A stretch of DNA of 64,000 nucleotides from Halopseudomonas salegens (GTDB lineage Bacteria > Pseudomonadota > Gammaproteobacteria > Pseudomonadales > Pseudomonadaceae). Location of the stretch: the NCBI RefSeq assembly GCF_900105655.1, contig NZ_LT629787.1:186001-250000 (forward strand). The letters run 5' to 3'. This document shows, one piece after another, positions 56,353-64,000 of this stretch (the first letter of the stretch is position 1; each line of letters opens with the position of its first letter). The translations under genes and the position numbers were made by a program. Below the pieces are notes generated by a model. The model was not told the origin of the DNA and searched no databases. It was given only the letters and a program-made list of their open reading frames with translations.

Positions 56353-56760
56353 ATGGTTGAAAATAGCGAACTGCGAAAAGCCGGCCTCAAGGTCACCCTG
56401 CCGCGTGTCAAGATTCTGCAGATGTTGGACCATGCAGAAGAGCGCCACATGAGCGCTGAAGATGTCTACAAGGCACTGATGGAAGCCGGCGATGACGTTG
56501 GCCTGGCCACCGTTTACCGGGTCTTGACCCAGTTTGAAACCGCCGGCCTGGTCGTGCGCCACAACTTTGATGGCGGCCACGCCGTGTTCGAATTGGCCGA
56601 CGGCGACCATCACGACCACATGGTCTGCGTCGATACCGGCGAGGTCATTGAATTTTTTGACCCGGCCATCGAGAAGCGGCAAAAGGAAATCGTCGAAGAG
56701 CACGGCTACGAGCTGGTTGACCATAACCTGGTGCTGTACGTAAAGAAAAAAGGCGCCTGA
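56353..56760 (+). CDS. fur: Ferric uptake regulator Fur
   Basis: 135 residues. Iron-dependent repressor. N-terminal winged helix ([32 protein letters not shown]) and the metal-binding dimer domain ([22 protein letters not shown]). As in Pseudomonas Fur the CxxC zinc pairs of E. coli Fur are absent; only one Cys is seen in the His-rich motif. 91 bases separate it from bamE. Confidence 0.97.
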   Translation: MVENSELRKAGLKVTLPRVKILQMLDHAEERHMSAEDVYKALMEAGDDVGLATVYRVLTQFETAGLVVRHNFDGGHAVFELADGDHHDHMVCVDTGEVIEFFDPAIEKRQKEIVEEHGYELVDHNLVLYVKKKGA

Positions 56761-56914
56761 GCCCCTTGCCTGCAGCCGCCTGGCGCGGGTCGTTTTTCTG
56801 CCTGACACACCTTGAATGGGAGTGTTTTCGGTGGGCTGCAAGCGAACTTTTGCCCCCATTCACAGTCCTAGAAGGCAGTGATACACTTGGACGTCATTTT
56901 TGGGGAGTTCGCGC

Positions 56915-57778
56915 ATGAGTACTGCGTTACAACCGATACATAGTCTGGTGCCCGGCGGCAATCTGGAGGCGTATGTCCAGACCGTGAGCGCTATTCCGAT
57001 CCTCAGTGTCGATGAAGAGCGCGAACTCGCCGATCGCCTGTATTACCACGAAGATGTCGAAGCGGCCCGCCAACTGGTCATGTCGCACCTGCGCTTTGTC
57101 GTGCATATTGCCCGCAGCTATTCCGGTTATGGCCTGGCCCAGTCCGATCTGGTGCAGGAAGGCAACGTTGGCCTGATGAAGGCAGTCAAACGCTTCAACC
57201 CGGAAATGGGTGTGCGTCTGGTGTCCTTTGCCGTGCACTGGATCCGCGCCGAGATTCACGAATTCATCCTGCGCAACTGGCGCATCGTCAAGGTCGCTAC
57301 CACCAAGGCCCAGCGCAAGCTGTTCTTCAACCTGCGCAGCGCCAAGAAAAAGCTCGCCTGGCTGAACCATGACGAAGTGGAAGCCGTTGCCGCTGATCTG
57401 GGTGTGGCCACCCGCGAAGTGCGCGAGATGGAAAGCCGGCTCTACGGCCATGACCTGGGCTTTGATGCCGGCGCCGATGATGACGACGACGCCAGCTATG
57501 CCCCGGTGCACTATCTGGAAGACAAGCGTTATGACCCGTCAAGCATGCTGGAATCAGCCGACTGGTCCGACAATTCCACCGGGCATCTGCAGGCCGGCCT
57601 GTCCGGGCTGGATGAACGCAGCCGGGATATTCTCTATCAGCGCTGGCTGGCTGAAGAGAAAGCCACCCTGCACGAACTGGCGGCCAAGTACCAGGTGTCG
57701 GCGGAACGTATCCGCCAGCTGGAAAAGAACGCCATGAACAAATTGAAGAAGAACCTGGAAACCGAGATGACGTTCTGA
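56915..57778 (+). CDS. rpoH: Heat-shock sigma factor RpoH (sigma-32)
   Basis: 287 residues. Region 2 with [20 protein letters not shown] and the [17 protein letters not shown] core-binding motif, the RpoH box [13 protein letters not shown], and region 4 with the helix-turn-helix [26 protein letters not shown] lies eight bases before the ATG at 56915. In pseudomonads rpoH follows ftsYEX; here fur precedes it, so the local order differs. Confidence 0.97.
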   Translation: MSTALQPIHSLVPGGNLEAYVQTVSAIPILSVDEERELADRLYYHEDVEAARQLVMSHLRFVVHIARSYSGYGLAQSDLVQEGNVGLMKAVKRFNPEMGVRLVSFAVHWIRAEIHEFILRNWRIVKVATTKAQRKLFFNLRSAKKKLAWLNHDEVEAVAADLGVATREVREMESRLYGHDLGFDAGADDDDDASYAPVHYLEDKRYDPSSMLESADWSDNSTGHLQAGLSGLDERSRDILYQRWLAEEKATLHELAAKYQVSAERIRQLEKNAMNKLKKNLETEMTF

Positions 57779-57802
57779 CGGCATCTCCCGGTTATCCACC
57801 AA

Positions 57803-57826
57803 GGGCAGCTGCGTGCTGCCCTTTTT
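57803..57826 (+). terminator. Terminator after rpoH
   Basis: GGGCAGC (57803-57809) and GCTGCCC (57815-57821) form a perfect stem over a five-base loop, followed by TTTTT. Confidence 0.9.
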
Positions 57827-57868
57827 GTTGCCCACTGGGTTACTACAAAGTCAGTTATCGGAGATGAC

Positions 57869-58459
57869 ATGAATCGTTCGCTCGGCTTCCCATTGGTCAC
57901 CGTCCTCAGTCTGGTGGCCGTGGCCTTCTTTGCCCTGGGCTATTACTTCTCCCGTGGCGAAGCAGCCGACCCGCTGCAGTGGCATGAGGAATACGAAGTC
58001 AGCCTGTGGCAACCACTGCGCGAACAGCAGCTGCTGCTGGGCGATGTCAGCCGGGTACTCGGGCCGGGGCAGTTATGGATGATCAGTGCCGAGGGCGAGC
58101 CAGCGCTGGTCAGCCGTTACCGTCTGGAGACCGACGGCCAGAGCTGGCGCGCGCAGGCCACGGTGCAGTTGGCTGCCGAACGGATGGACAGCCTGGTCGC
58201 AGCGCAGGACTGGCAGCCGGATATGTATGATCAGCCACTGTCGAACGAAGTAGCGCAGGCATTGAAAGACTACCCGATTATCCGCATGAGCATGCAGCCG
58301 GCAGAACCGATCGACGTCAACCAGGTACAGAGCTCATTCGGCAACCCGGACATGCGCCTGGAAATCGCCGGCGGCGAAACCTGGATCTATCAGGCCTCTG
58401 GCGCGGTAGTGGCGGTCAGTGATGAAGAGGCGCACTCGGTTATGTTCGGGCTGCGTTGA
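57869..58459 (+). CDS. Membrane-anchored protein of unknown function
   Basis: 196 residues. One N-terminal membrane helix ([21 protein letters not shown]) and a periplasmic domain of mixed strands and helices. No family recognised. Its last 126 bases overlap, tail to tail, the 3' end of mtgA on the other strand. Codon use is like the neighbouring genes, which supports it as real. Confidence 0.65.
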   Translation: MNRSLGFPLVTVLSLVAVAFFALGYYFSRGEAADPLQWHEEYEVSLWQPLREQQLLLGDVSRVLGPGQLWMISAEGEPALVSRYRLETDGQSWRAQATVQLAAERMDSLVAAQDWQPDMYDQPLSNEVAQALKDYPIIRMSMQPAEPIDVNQVQSSFGNPDMRLEIAGGETWIYQASGAVVAVSDEEAHSVMFGLR

Positions 58460-59227
58460 ATCGCTGAGCCACCCACGCACGTCGGGCAGTCGCAACCAGT
58501 CCGGGCGTGACCACTCACGGCCTTTTTCCATCTGCCGCAAATAATGCGGGCCGCCCAACTGGTTCATCTGCTGTTGAATCCATTGCGCCCGCTGCTGCAC
58601 ATGCGCCGGCGGTTGTGCCGCACTCCAGTTGCGCGGGCTGGGTAATACCGCCGCCAAGGTGGACGCCTGCCGGGTAGACAGGTAGCTGGCGCCGATACCG
58701 AAATGCTTTTGCGCCGCCGCTTGAACTCCAAACACACCGTCGTCCCACTCGGCAACGTTCAGGTAAACCTCCAGAATGCGCTGCTTCGGCCAGAGCAGCT
58801 CGATCCAGATCGTGTACCAGGTTTCCAGACCCTTGCGCAGCCAACTGCGCCCGGACCAGAGAAACACATTCTTCGCCGTCTGCTGGCTGATGGTGCTGGC
58901 GCCACGCAGGCTGCCACCTTCGCGATTGTGCTCCAGCGCCATGCGGATCGCCCGCAGGTCAAAACCGTGATGGTCGGCAAAGTGCTGGTCTTCGGCAGCA
59001 ATCACCGCCATTTTCATGCTGTCCGGAATTTCCCGGTAGGGCCGCCACTGCTGTTGCAGGGTAATCGGCGTGCCCTCACTGCGCGCCTGAATCCAGCGCT
59101 CGACCATCATCATTGAGCCGGGCAGGGGCACCCAGCGAAAGGCGATCACCGGCAAGATGCTGATAACCATCAGAATCAGCAGCCACTTGAAGATTTTGCC
59201 CAGAGCTTTTTTCAGTATTCTTGTCAC
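58334..59227 (-). CDS. mtgA: Monofunctional peptidoglycan glycosyltransferase MtgA
   Basis: Polymerises lipid II into glycan strands at the inner membrane. 297 residues from the GTG at 59227 (GGGAG upstream). Membrane helix at about 12-33 and a GT51 domain with the catalytic Glu in [14 protein letters not shown], then [16 protein letters not shown] and [15 protein letters not shown]. The enzyme normally ends soon after the QQMNQLGG segment; here about 50 further residues follow ([17 protein letters not shown] onward) and run antisense through the end of the neighbouring gene. The extension may be a late loss of a stop codon or a lineage-specific tail. Confidence 0.93.
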   Translation of the reverse strand: MTRILKKALGKIFKWLLILMVISILPVIAFRWVPLPGSMMMVERWIQARSEGTPITLQQQWRPYREIPDSMKMAVIAAEDQHFADHHGFDLRAIRMALEHNREGGSLRGASTISQQTAKNVFLWSGRSWLRKGLETWYTIWIELLWPKQRILEVYLNVAEWDDGVFGVQAAAQKHFGIGASYLSTRQASTLAAVLPSPRNWSAAQPPAHVQQRAQWIQQQMNQLGGPHYLRQMEKGREWSRPDWLRLPDVRGWLSDSTQPEHNRVRLFITDRHYRARGLIDPGFAAGDFQAHVRVAE

Positions 59228-59325
59228 GCATCGGGCTCCCGAAGAGTTGCCTGGCCACCGTGCGCAGCTTAGAGTGCTGGCCGGGGTGCATTGCTGCGGC
59301 CCAGTATAAACCGGAGGTTTTCCCC

Positions 59326-59700
59326 ATGGCCAAGTGGTTCCTGTTGTTATCAGCAATAAGTGGCTTTACCGCCGTCGCTTTTGGCGCCTTTGCCGCCCAT
59401 GGCCTGCGCGGGCAGCTGCCGGCCAATCTGCTGGCCGCCTTCCAGACCGGCGTGCAATACCAGTTCTGGCACACCGGCGCACTGATCGGTGTCGCCCTGC
59501 TGTTGCTGCAATGGTCGCACAGCCGCCTGTTCAAGGCCGCCGGCATCGGCTATATCACCGGCATCCTGCTGTTTTCCGGCAGCCTCTACCTGATGGCACT
59601 GAGCGGCATCACCGCGCTGGGCATTATCACTCCCTTCGGCGGCGTCAGTTTTCTCATCGCCTGGCTGCTATTCGGCCTGGGTGTGTGGCGGCAACTGTAA
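59326..59700 (+). CDS. DUF423 family membrane protein
   Basis: 124 residues, four membrane helices. The start [23 protein letters not shown] and the later [20 protein letters not shown] are the family pattern. GGAGG lies eight bases before the ATG at 59326. Function unknown. Confidence 0.93.
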   Translation: MAKWFLLLSAISGFTAVAFGAFAAHGLRGQLPANLLAAFQTGVQYQFWHTGALIGVALLLLQWSHSRLFKAAGIGYITGILLFSGSLYLMALSGITALGIITPFGGVSFLIAWLLFGLGVWRQL

Positions 59701-59786
59701 ACAGCCGCTCTGCACCCTTGCAGGCTCGGAAAAGCCGGCGCATCGCGGTATCATAGCCAGCTGATCCACCTCTTATCGAGTGCCCC

Positions 59787-59987
59787 ATGCAGATTCAACT
59801 CAATGGCGAAGCCTATGACCTGGAACGCCCGGTCACCCTGGCCGAACTGCTGGAACGGCTGGAGCTGGCCGGCAAGCGACTGGCCATCGAACACAATCTG
59901 GATATCGTACCGCGCAGCCAATACGCCGAGACCACCCTGCAAGCGGGTGACCGGGTAGAGATTGTGCACGCCATCGGCGGTGGTTAA
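59787..59987 (+). CDS. thiS: Thiamine biosynthesis sulfur carrier ThiS
   Basis: 66 residues, ubiquitin-like. Carries the thiocarboxylate sulfur used by ThiG to build the thiazole ring of thiamine. The chain ends in Ala-Ile-Gly-Gly-Gly, with the C-terminal Gly-Gly needed for activation. Followed by thiG after 47 bases. Confidence 0.96.
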   Translation: MQIQLNGEAYDLERPVTLAELLERLELAGKRLAIEHNLDIVPRSQYAETTLQAGDRVEIVHAIGGG

Positions 59988-60034
59988 ACAGCGCCCCTGC
60001 CGGCATCGGCAATTACCTGACTGCGGGAGACAGC

Positions 60035-60826
60035 ATGACTGATATGTCGCAAGACGCCTTCGAGATCGCCGGCGTTCGTTACAATTCGCGTTTGCTGGTC
60101 GGCACCGGCAAATACAAGGGCCTGGCCGAAACCGGCGCCGCGATTGAAGCCTCCGGCGCCGAGATCGTCACCGTCGCCATTCGCCGTACCAACATCGGCC
60201 AGAACCCTGGCGAGCCCAACCTGCTCGACGTGATCCCGCCGGACCGTTACACCATCCTGCCCAACACCGCCGGCTGCTATACCGCCGACGACGCCGTACG
60301 CACCTGTAAACTGGCGCGCGAACTGCTGGATGGCCACAAACTGGTCAAACTGGAAGTGCTCGCCGACCAGAAAACCCTGTTCCCCAACGTGGTGGAAACC
60401 CTCAAGGCCGCCGAAGTCCTGATCAAAGACGGCTTCGACGTCATGGTCTACACCAGTGACGACCCGATCATTGCCCGCGAACTGGCCGCCATGGGCTGTG
60501 TTGCCGTGATGCCGCTGGCCGGGCTGATCGGTTCCGGCATGGGCATCTGCAATCCCTGGAACCTGCGCATCATCCTGGAAGAAGCCACCGTCCCGGTACT
60601 GGTGGATGCCGGCGTCGGCACCGCCTCGGATGCCACCATTGCCATGGAACTGGGCTGCGCCGGCGTACTGATGAACACTGCCATCGCCCACGCCCAGCAA
60701 CCGGTACTCATGGCCGAAGCCATGAAGCACGCCATACTCGCCGGCCGCGCCGCCTACCTGGCTGGCCGTATGCCACGCAAACTCTACGCCAGCGCGTCGT
60801 CGCCGCTGGATGGCACTATTACCTGA
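60035..60826 (+). CDS. thiG: Thiazole synthase ThiG
   Basis: 263 residues. Forms thiazole phosphate from deoxyxylulose phosphate, dehydroglycine and ThiS thiocarboxylate. Motifs: [11 protein letters not shown] near the start, [11 protein letters not shown], the Lys of LVKLEVLAD that forms the imine, and [13 protein letters not shown] for phosphate binding. Operon with thiS. Confidence 0.97.
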   Translation: MTDMSQDAFEIAGVRYNSRLLVGTGKYKGLAETGAAIEASGAEIVTVAIRRTNIGQNPGEPNLLDVIPPDRYTILPNTAGCYTADDAVRTCKLARELLDGHKLVKLEVLADQKTLFPNVVETLKAAEVLIKDGFDVMVYTSDDPIIARELAAMGCVAVMPLAGLIGSGMGICNPWNLRIILEEATVPVLVDAGVGTASDATIAMELGCAGVLMNTAIAHAQQPVLMAEAMKHAILAGRAAYLAGRMPRKLYASASSPLDGTIT

Positions 60827-61030
60827 GAACGCGCTTACGAACTGCTGCGCGTCGGCACTACTGCGTTAAAAACAGGCTCGGCATGCTCATTTACTCGTTG
60901 TAAACTCCGCTGCCTCGCCTGCTTATGTGACCCACATGGATGTGGGAAATGCCGAAAGCCCGAAGGGAACGGGCTTGGCCCTTGTATTGCTCTAGCTCGC
61001 GAGCTCGTAAACACGTTCTACGAACTCTTT
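60827..61030. repeat. Intergenic element rich in inverted repeats between thiG and trmB
   Basis: About 200 bases without an open frame, holding CCCACAT-GG-ATGTGGG (60931-60946), AAGCCCG with CGGGCTT (60956-60962 and 60970-60976) and the near-palindrome AGCTCGCGAGCT. The ends share a similar phrase (CTTACGAACTGCTGC at the left, TTCTACGAACTC at the right). The layout fits a dispersed non-coding repeat; whether it occurs elsewhere in the genome cannot be seen here. Confidence 0.5.
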
Positions 61031-61047
61031 ATTTTTGAGGCTTATCG

Positions 61048-61749
61048 ATGACTGACCAGCCCGCCGCCCCGGAACACCGCCGCAGTATCCGCAGCTTCGT
61101 CATGCGCGCCGGGCGCATGACCGAAGGCCAGCAGAAAGGCATGGATCAGGGCTGGCCGCGCTTCGGCCTCAGCCTCAAGGATGGCCAACTGGATCTGGAC
61201 AGCGTGTTCGGCCGCCAGGCCCCGTGCAACCTGGAAATCGGCTTCGGCATGGGCAACTCCCTGCTGGAAATGGCCCAGACCGCCCCGGAACAGGACTTTA
61301 TCGGCATCGAAGTCCACCGCCCCGGCGTCGGCGCACTGCTGAACAACGTCCTCAAAGCCGGCATCACCAACCTCCGCGTGTACGACTGCGACGCAATTGA
61401 AGTGCTCGACAAAGCCATCCCCGACGCCAGTCTCGATCGCCTGATGCTGTTCTTCCCCGACCCCTGGCACAAGAAAAAGCACCACAAGCGCCGCATCGTG
61501 CAGCCAGACTTTGTGCAAAAAGTCCGGCAGAAACTCAAACCCGGCGGCATCTTCCACATGGCCACCGACTGGCAGCACTACGCCGAATACATGTTGGAAA
61601 TCATGCAAGCGGCCCCCGGCTACCGCAACCTGGCTGAAGACAACACCTACGTCCCCCGCCCGGAAGAACGGCCAATCACCAAGTTTGAGAAGCGTGGTGA
61701 GCGGCTAGGGCATGGGGTGTGGGATTTGAAGTTTGAGCGGGTGGGGTGA
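61048..61749 (+). CDS. trmB: tRNA (guanine-N7)-methyltransferase TrmB
   Basis: 233 residues. Methylates G46 in tRNA variable loops using SAM. SAM motif [16 protein letters not shown] near residue 65, then [15 protein letters not shown], and the signature [15 protein letters not shown] near residue 135. Commonly near thiG in pseudomonads. The following 200 bases to hsdR are AT-rich without a gene. Confidence 0.96.
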   Translation: MTDQPAAPEHRRSIRSFVMRAGRMTEGQQKGMDQGWPRFGLSLKDGQLDLDSVFGRQAPCNLEIGFGMGNSLLEMAQTAPEQDFIGIEVHRPGVGALLNNVLKAGITNLRVYDCDAIEVLDKAIPDASLDRLMLFFPDPWHKKKHHKRRIVQPDFVQKVRQKLKPGGIFHMATDWQHYAEYMLEIMQAAPGYRNLAEDNTYVPRPEERPITKFEKRGERLGHGVWDLKFERVG

Positions 61750-61950
61750 GGGTGATTTGATTCTATAAAATACATTGAGCGATAACGATTGATCGCTAAT
61801 TGAATAGATTTAGCGCTCCATTTTATGGTGACTTTGGCGTGTCTTCGAAAAACCTTGATTGCTTGATTTCTTGGGTGTGTCTGTTGTCAATCAACATTGA
61901 GTGAGTGATAGTTGTGCCTTCGAGGGATCTATTAATCAGGGTTGCGTATT

Positions 61951-64000
61951 TTGGATAAGAGGCAACTATCAGAGCGGGATATCTGCACCAAGTTCATCAT
62001 GCCTGCTATACAGCAGGCAGGTTGGGAACAGCATCAGTTCCGCGAGGAGGTGAGGCTCACTGATGGTCGAGTCATGGTTCGGGGCAAGCTGGCTGCACGG
62101 ATCAAGAATCCTGAAGCCAAAGGTGGCCCCAAGCGTGCTGATTTTGTCCTCTACGCCAGACCTAATATCCCGATTGCTGTCGTTGAGGCCAAACAGGCTA
62201 AATTCTCTGTGGGTCACGGTATGCAGCAGGCGCTGACCTATGCTGAAATGCTGGATGCTCCATTTGCTATCAGCAGCAATGGTGAAGGCTTCTTGCTTCA
62301 TGATCGTACCGGACTCACCCAGCCCGTCGAGCGAGTGCTGCAGCTCAGCGAGTTTCCTCCACTGGAGGATCTTTGGTCTCTTTACCAAGAGTGGAAAGGC
62401 CTGACCGCCCCCGAATCTGTCAAGCTGATTGAACAACCTTTTTATACAGACGCCACTGGCCGTGCGCCGCGTTATTACCAGCGCGTAGCAATCAACCGGG
62501 CTGTTGAAGCGATAGCTAGAGGGCAGGAACGAGTTTTGCTGGTCATGGCCACAGGTACGGGCAAAACTTACACTGCGTTCCAGGTTATCTGGCGTATGTG
62601 GAAGGCCAAAGCCAAGAAGCGCATTTTGTTTCTTGCTGACCGCAACATCCTTGTCGATCAAACCATGCAACAGGACTTCGCTCCTTTTGGCGAAGTCATG
62701 CACAAGGTTTCCAATCGCGAAATCAAAAGAAACTACGAAATTTACTTGGCCTTGTATCAGGCCGTCACCGGTAAGGAAGAGTGGAAACAGATTTATCGGC
62801 AGTTCCCCGCAGATTTTTTTGATCTTATCGTTATTGACGAGTGTCATCGTGGCAGTGCTGCCGATGACTCGGCCTGGCGGGAGGTACTTGATTATTTCAA
62901 CAGTGCCACTCACTTGGGGCTCACGGCAACGCCAAGAGAAACCAAGGAAGTCAGTAATATCACGTACTTTGGCGATCCGGTTTACACCTACTCGTTAAAG
63001 CAGGGCATTGAGGACGGTTTCCTTGCCCCTTACAAAGTGATACGCATAGCTACTGACGTTGATGCCGTCGGCTATACGCCCGAAAAAGGCAAGGTCGATA
63101 AACTTGGTCAAGCGATTGAACAGCGTCAATACAATACCAAGGATTTCGACCGAAACCTGGTATTGGAACAGCGTACCAAGCTTGTTGCCACCAAGGTGTG
63201 GGAGTACCTCAAGGCTGTTGATCCGATGGCAAAAACCATCGTCTTTTGTGACGATCAGGATCACGCTGAACGGATGCGTCAAGAGCTGGTAAAGCTGATC
63301 CCTGCAGCCGCAAGTAACCTCCGCTATGTTATGCGCATCACCGGGGACGACAACGAAGGTAAGGCCCAGCTCTCTTACTTCATTGACAATGACGAGCCGT
63401 ATCCGGTCATAGCTACTACCTCTAAGTTATTGACCACAGGGGTTGATGCCAAAACCTGCAAGCTGATTGTGCTGGATCAGAATATCAACTCCATGACGGA
63501 GTTTAAGCAAATCATAGGCCGTGGTACCCGCCTGCGTGAGGATTATCAAAAGCTGTACTTCACCATTATGGATTTCAAGGGCGCCACCCGTCTTTTCGCA
63601 GATCCGGATTTTGATGGTGAACCAGTAGTGATTTACGAACCCAAACCTGGCGAACCGGTAGTGCCGCCAGATGATCTTGAGCCACCGACTACAGGCGAAC
63701 CTGAACCGACGCCATATGGGCCCGGTACTAGCGGTGAAGGAGCTGATGACGATGCAAACGGGGGGGAAGGAGGGCAGGGACGCACCAAGTATGTGGTTGA
63801 CGACGTCAACGTGCGTGTTGCCGTTGAGCGTTCTCAATACTTGGATGCTGATGGCAAGCTCATCACCGAGGATTACCGAGTTCTTCTCAAGGACGATATA
63901 AAAAAAGCCCTTCAGGCAGAGTTCGGCAGCCTTACCGACTTTTTGCGCCGTTGGAACAGCGCCGAGCGTAAGCAGGCAGTGCTGGAGGGACTGGCCGAAC
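61951..64000 (+). CDS. hsdR: Type I restriction enzyme R subunit HsdR, 3' end outside window
   Basis: About 683 residues visible. N-terminal nuclease domain with the PD-(D/E)xK type set KRADFVLYARPNIPIAVVEAK near residue 55-77, then the helicase motor: Walker A MATGTGKTYTAFQ near 200, DECHRG (DEAD box) near 295, LTATPR, and motif VI QIIGRGTRLRED. A Pro/Glu/Gly-rich linker follows, as in EcoEI-type R subunits. No ATG is near the start; the TTG at 61951 gives LDKRQLSERDICTKF, the expected N-terminus; the TTG at 61942 is an alternative. The hsdM and hsdS genes are not in view. Lower GC than the genes to its left suggests transfer. Confidence 0.93.
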   Translation, partial: MDKRQLSERDICTKFIMPAIQQAGWEQHQFREEVRLTDGRVMVRGKLAARIKNPEAKGGPKRADFVLYARPNIPIAVVEAKQAKFSVGHGMQQALTYAEMLDAPFAISSNGEGFLLHDRTGLTQPVERVLQLSEFPPLEDLWSLYQEWKGLTAPESVKLIEQPFYTDATGRAPRYYQRVAINRAVEAIARGQERVLLVMATGTGKTYTAFQVIWRMWKAKAKKRILFLADRNILVDQTMQQDFAPFGEVMHKVSNREIKRNYEIYLALYQAVTGKEEWKQIYRQFPADFFDLIVIDECHRGSAADDSAWREVLDYFNSATHLGLTATPRETKEVSNITYFGDPVYTYSLKQGIEDGFLAPYKVIRIATDVDAVGYTPEKGKVDKLGQAIEQRQYNTKDFDRNLVLEQRTKLVATKVWEYLKAVDPMAKTIVFCDDQDHAERMRQELVKLIPAAASNLRYVMRITGDDNEGKAQLSYFIDNDEPYPVIATTSKLLTTGVDAKTCKLIVLDQNINSMTEFKQIIGRGTRLREDYQKLYFTIMDFKGATRLFADPDFDGEPVVIYEPKPGEPVVPPDDLEPPTTGEPEPTPYGPGTSGEGADDDANGGEGGQGRTKYVVDDVNVRVAVERSQYLDADGKLITEDYRVLLKDDIKKALQAEFGSLTDFLRRWNSAERKQAVLEGLAE

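Noticed and set aside
61969..62913. Minus-strand frame of 314 codons at the right edge
   Set aside because: Lies opposite hsdR, whose nuclease and helicase motifs are clear on the plus strand.

Overview
The window looks like chromosome of a gamma-proteobacterium in Pseudomonas sensu lato, possibly the Halopseudomonas (P. pertucinogena) group. The genus-level call rests on the tmRNA tag ANDDNYGAQLAA, the divergent bamE(omlA)-fur pair, rpoH close to mtgA, a ColR-type regulator followed by a kinase and a methyltransferase, and an H1-like type VI secretion (T6SS) gene order. The species guess is inference only.

Region 1 (1-25,000) is a nearly complete T6SS locus. On the minus strand lie clpV (cut by the window edge) and an unrecognised exported protein. 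Divergent from them runs tagH-pppA-tssJ-tssK-tssL-tssM-tagF-ppkA-(TPR lipoprotein)-tssA-tssB-tssC-hcp-tagJ-tssE-tssF-tssG. It holds membrane complex (J, L, M), baseplate (K, E, F, G), sheath (B, C), cap/organiser (A), tube (Hcp) and the threonine-phosphorylation switch (PpkA, PppA, FHA protein, TagF). Many genes overlap by 4 bases. A hairpin precedes hcp and a terminator follows it.

Region 2 (25,000-40,750) is the effector island. VgrG is followed by a DUF2169 protein, a PAAR-like (DUF4150) protein fused to a class 3 lipase, and an ankyrin-repeat lipoprotein that is probably its immunity protein. Next come an exported protein, a free-standing pre-toxin region protein, a PAAR-less Rhs protein with a variable toxin tip, and a small probable immunity gene. 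After that the island is damaged: an orphan toxin fragment, the 5' part of a REP-associated (RAYT) transposase, a complete IS256-family element without target duplication, the 3' remnant of a propeller-like gene, and a second ankyrin lipoprotein. A minus-strand pair (DUF5675 protein plus exported partner) closes the island.

Region 3 (40,800-51,500) carries YihY, a zinc metallopeptidase-like protein, an ATP-grasp enzyme, a chemotaxis receptor, ExoD, and a decayed colRS-like locus: colR is intact, the kinase gene has lost its sensor region, and the next methyltransferase has a frameshifted C-terminus. A FecR-domain protein and a membrane-anchored unknown follow.

Region 4 (51,600-61,750) is housekeeping: ssrA, an LprI-like exported protein, a flavin monooxygenase, smpB, ratA-rnfH, bamE/fur, rpoH, mtgA, DUF423, thiS-thiG and trmB. 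ssrA and smpB, the two parts of trans-translation, sit within 3 kb of each other. From about 61,950 to the right edge runs the start of a type I restriction R subunit (hsdR), probably the edge of a defence island.
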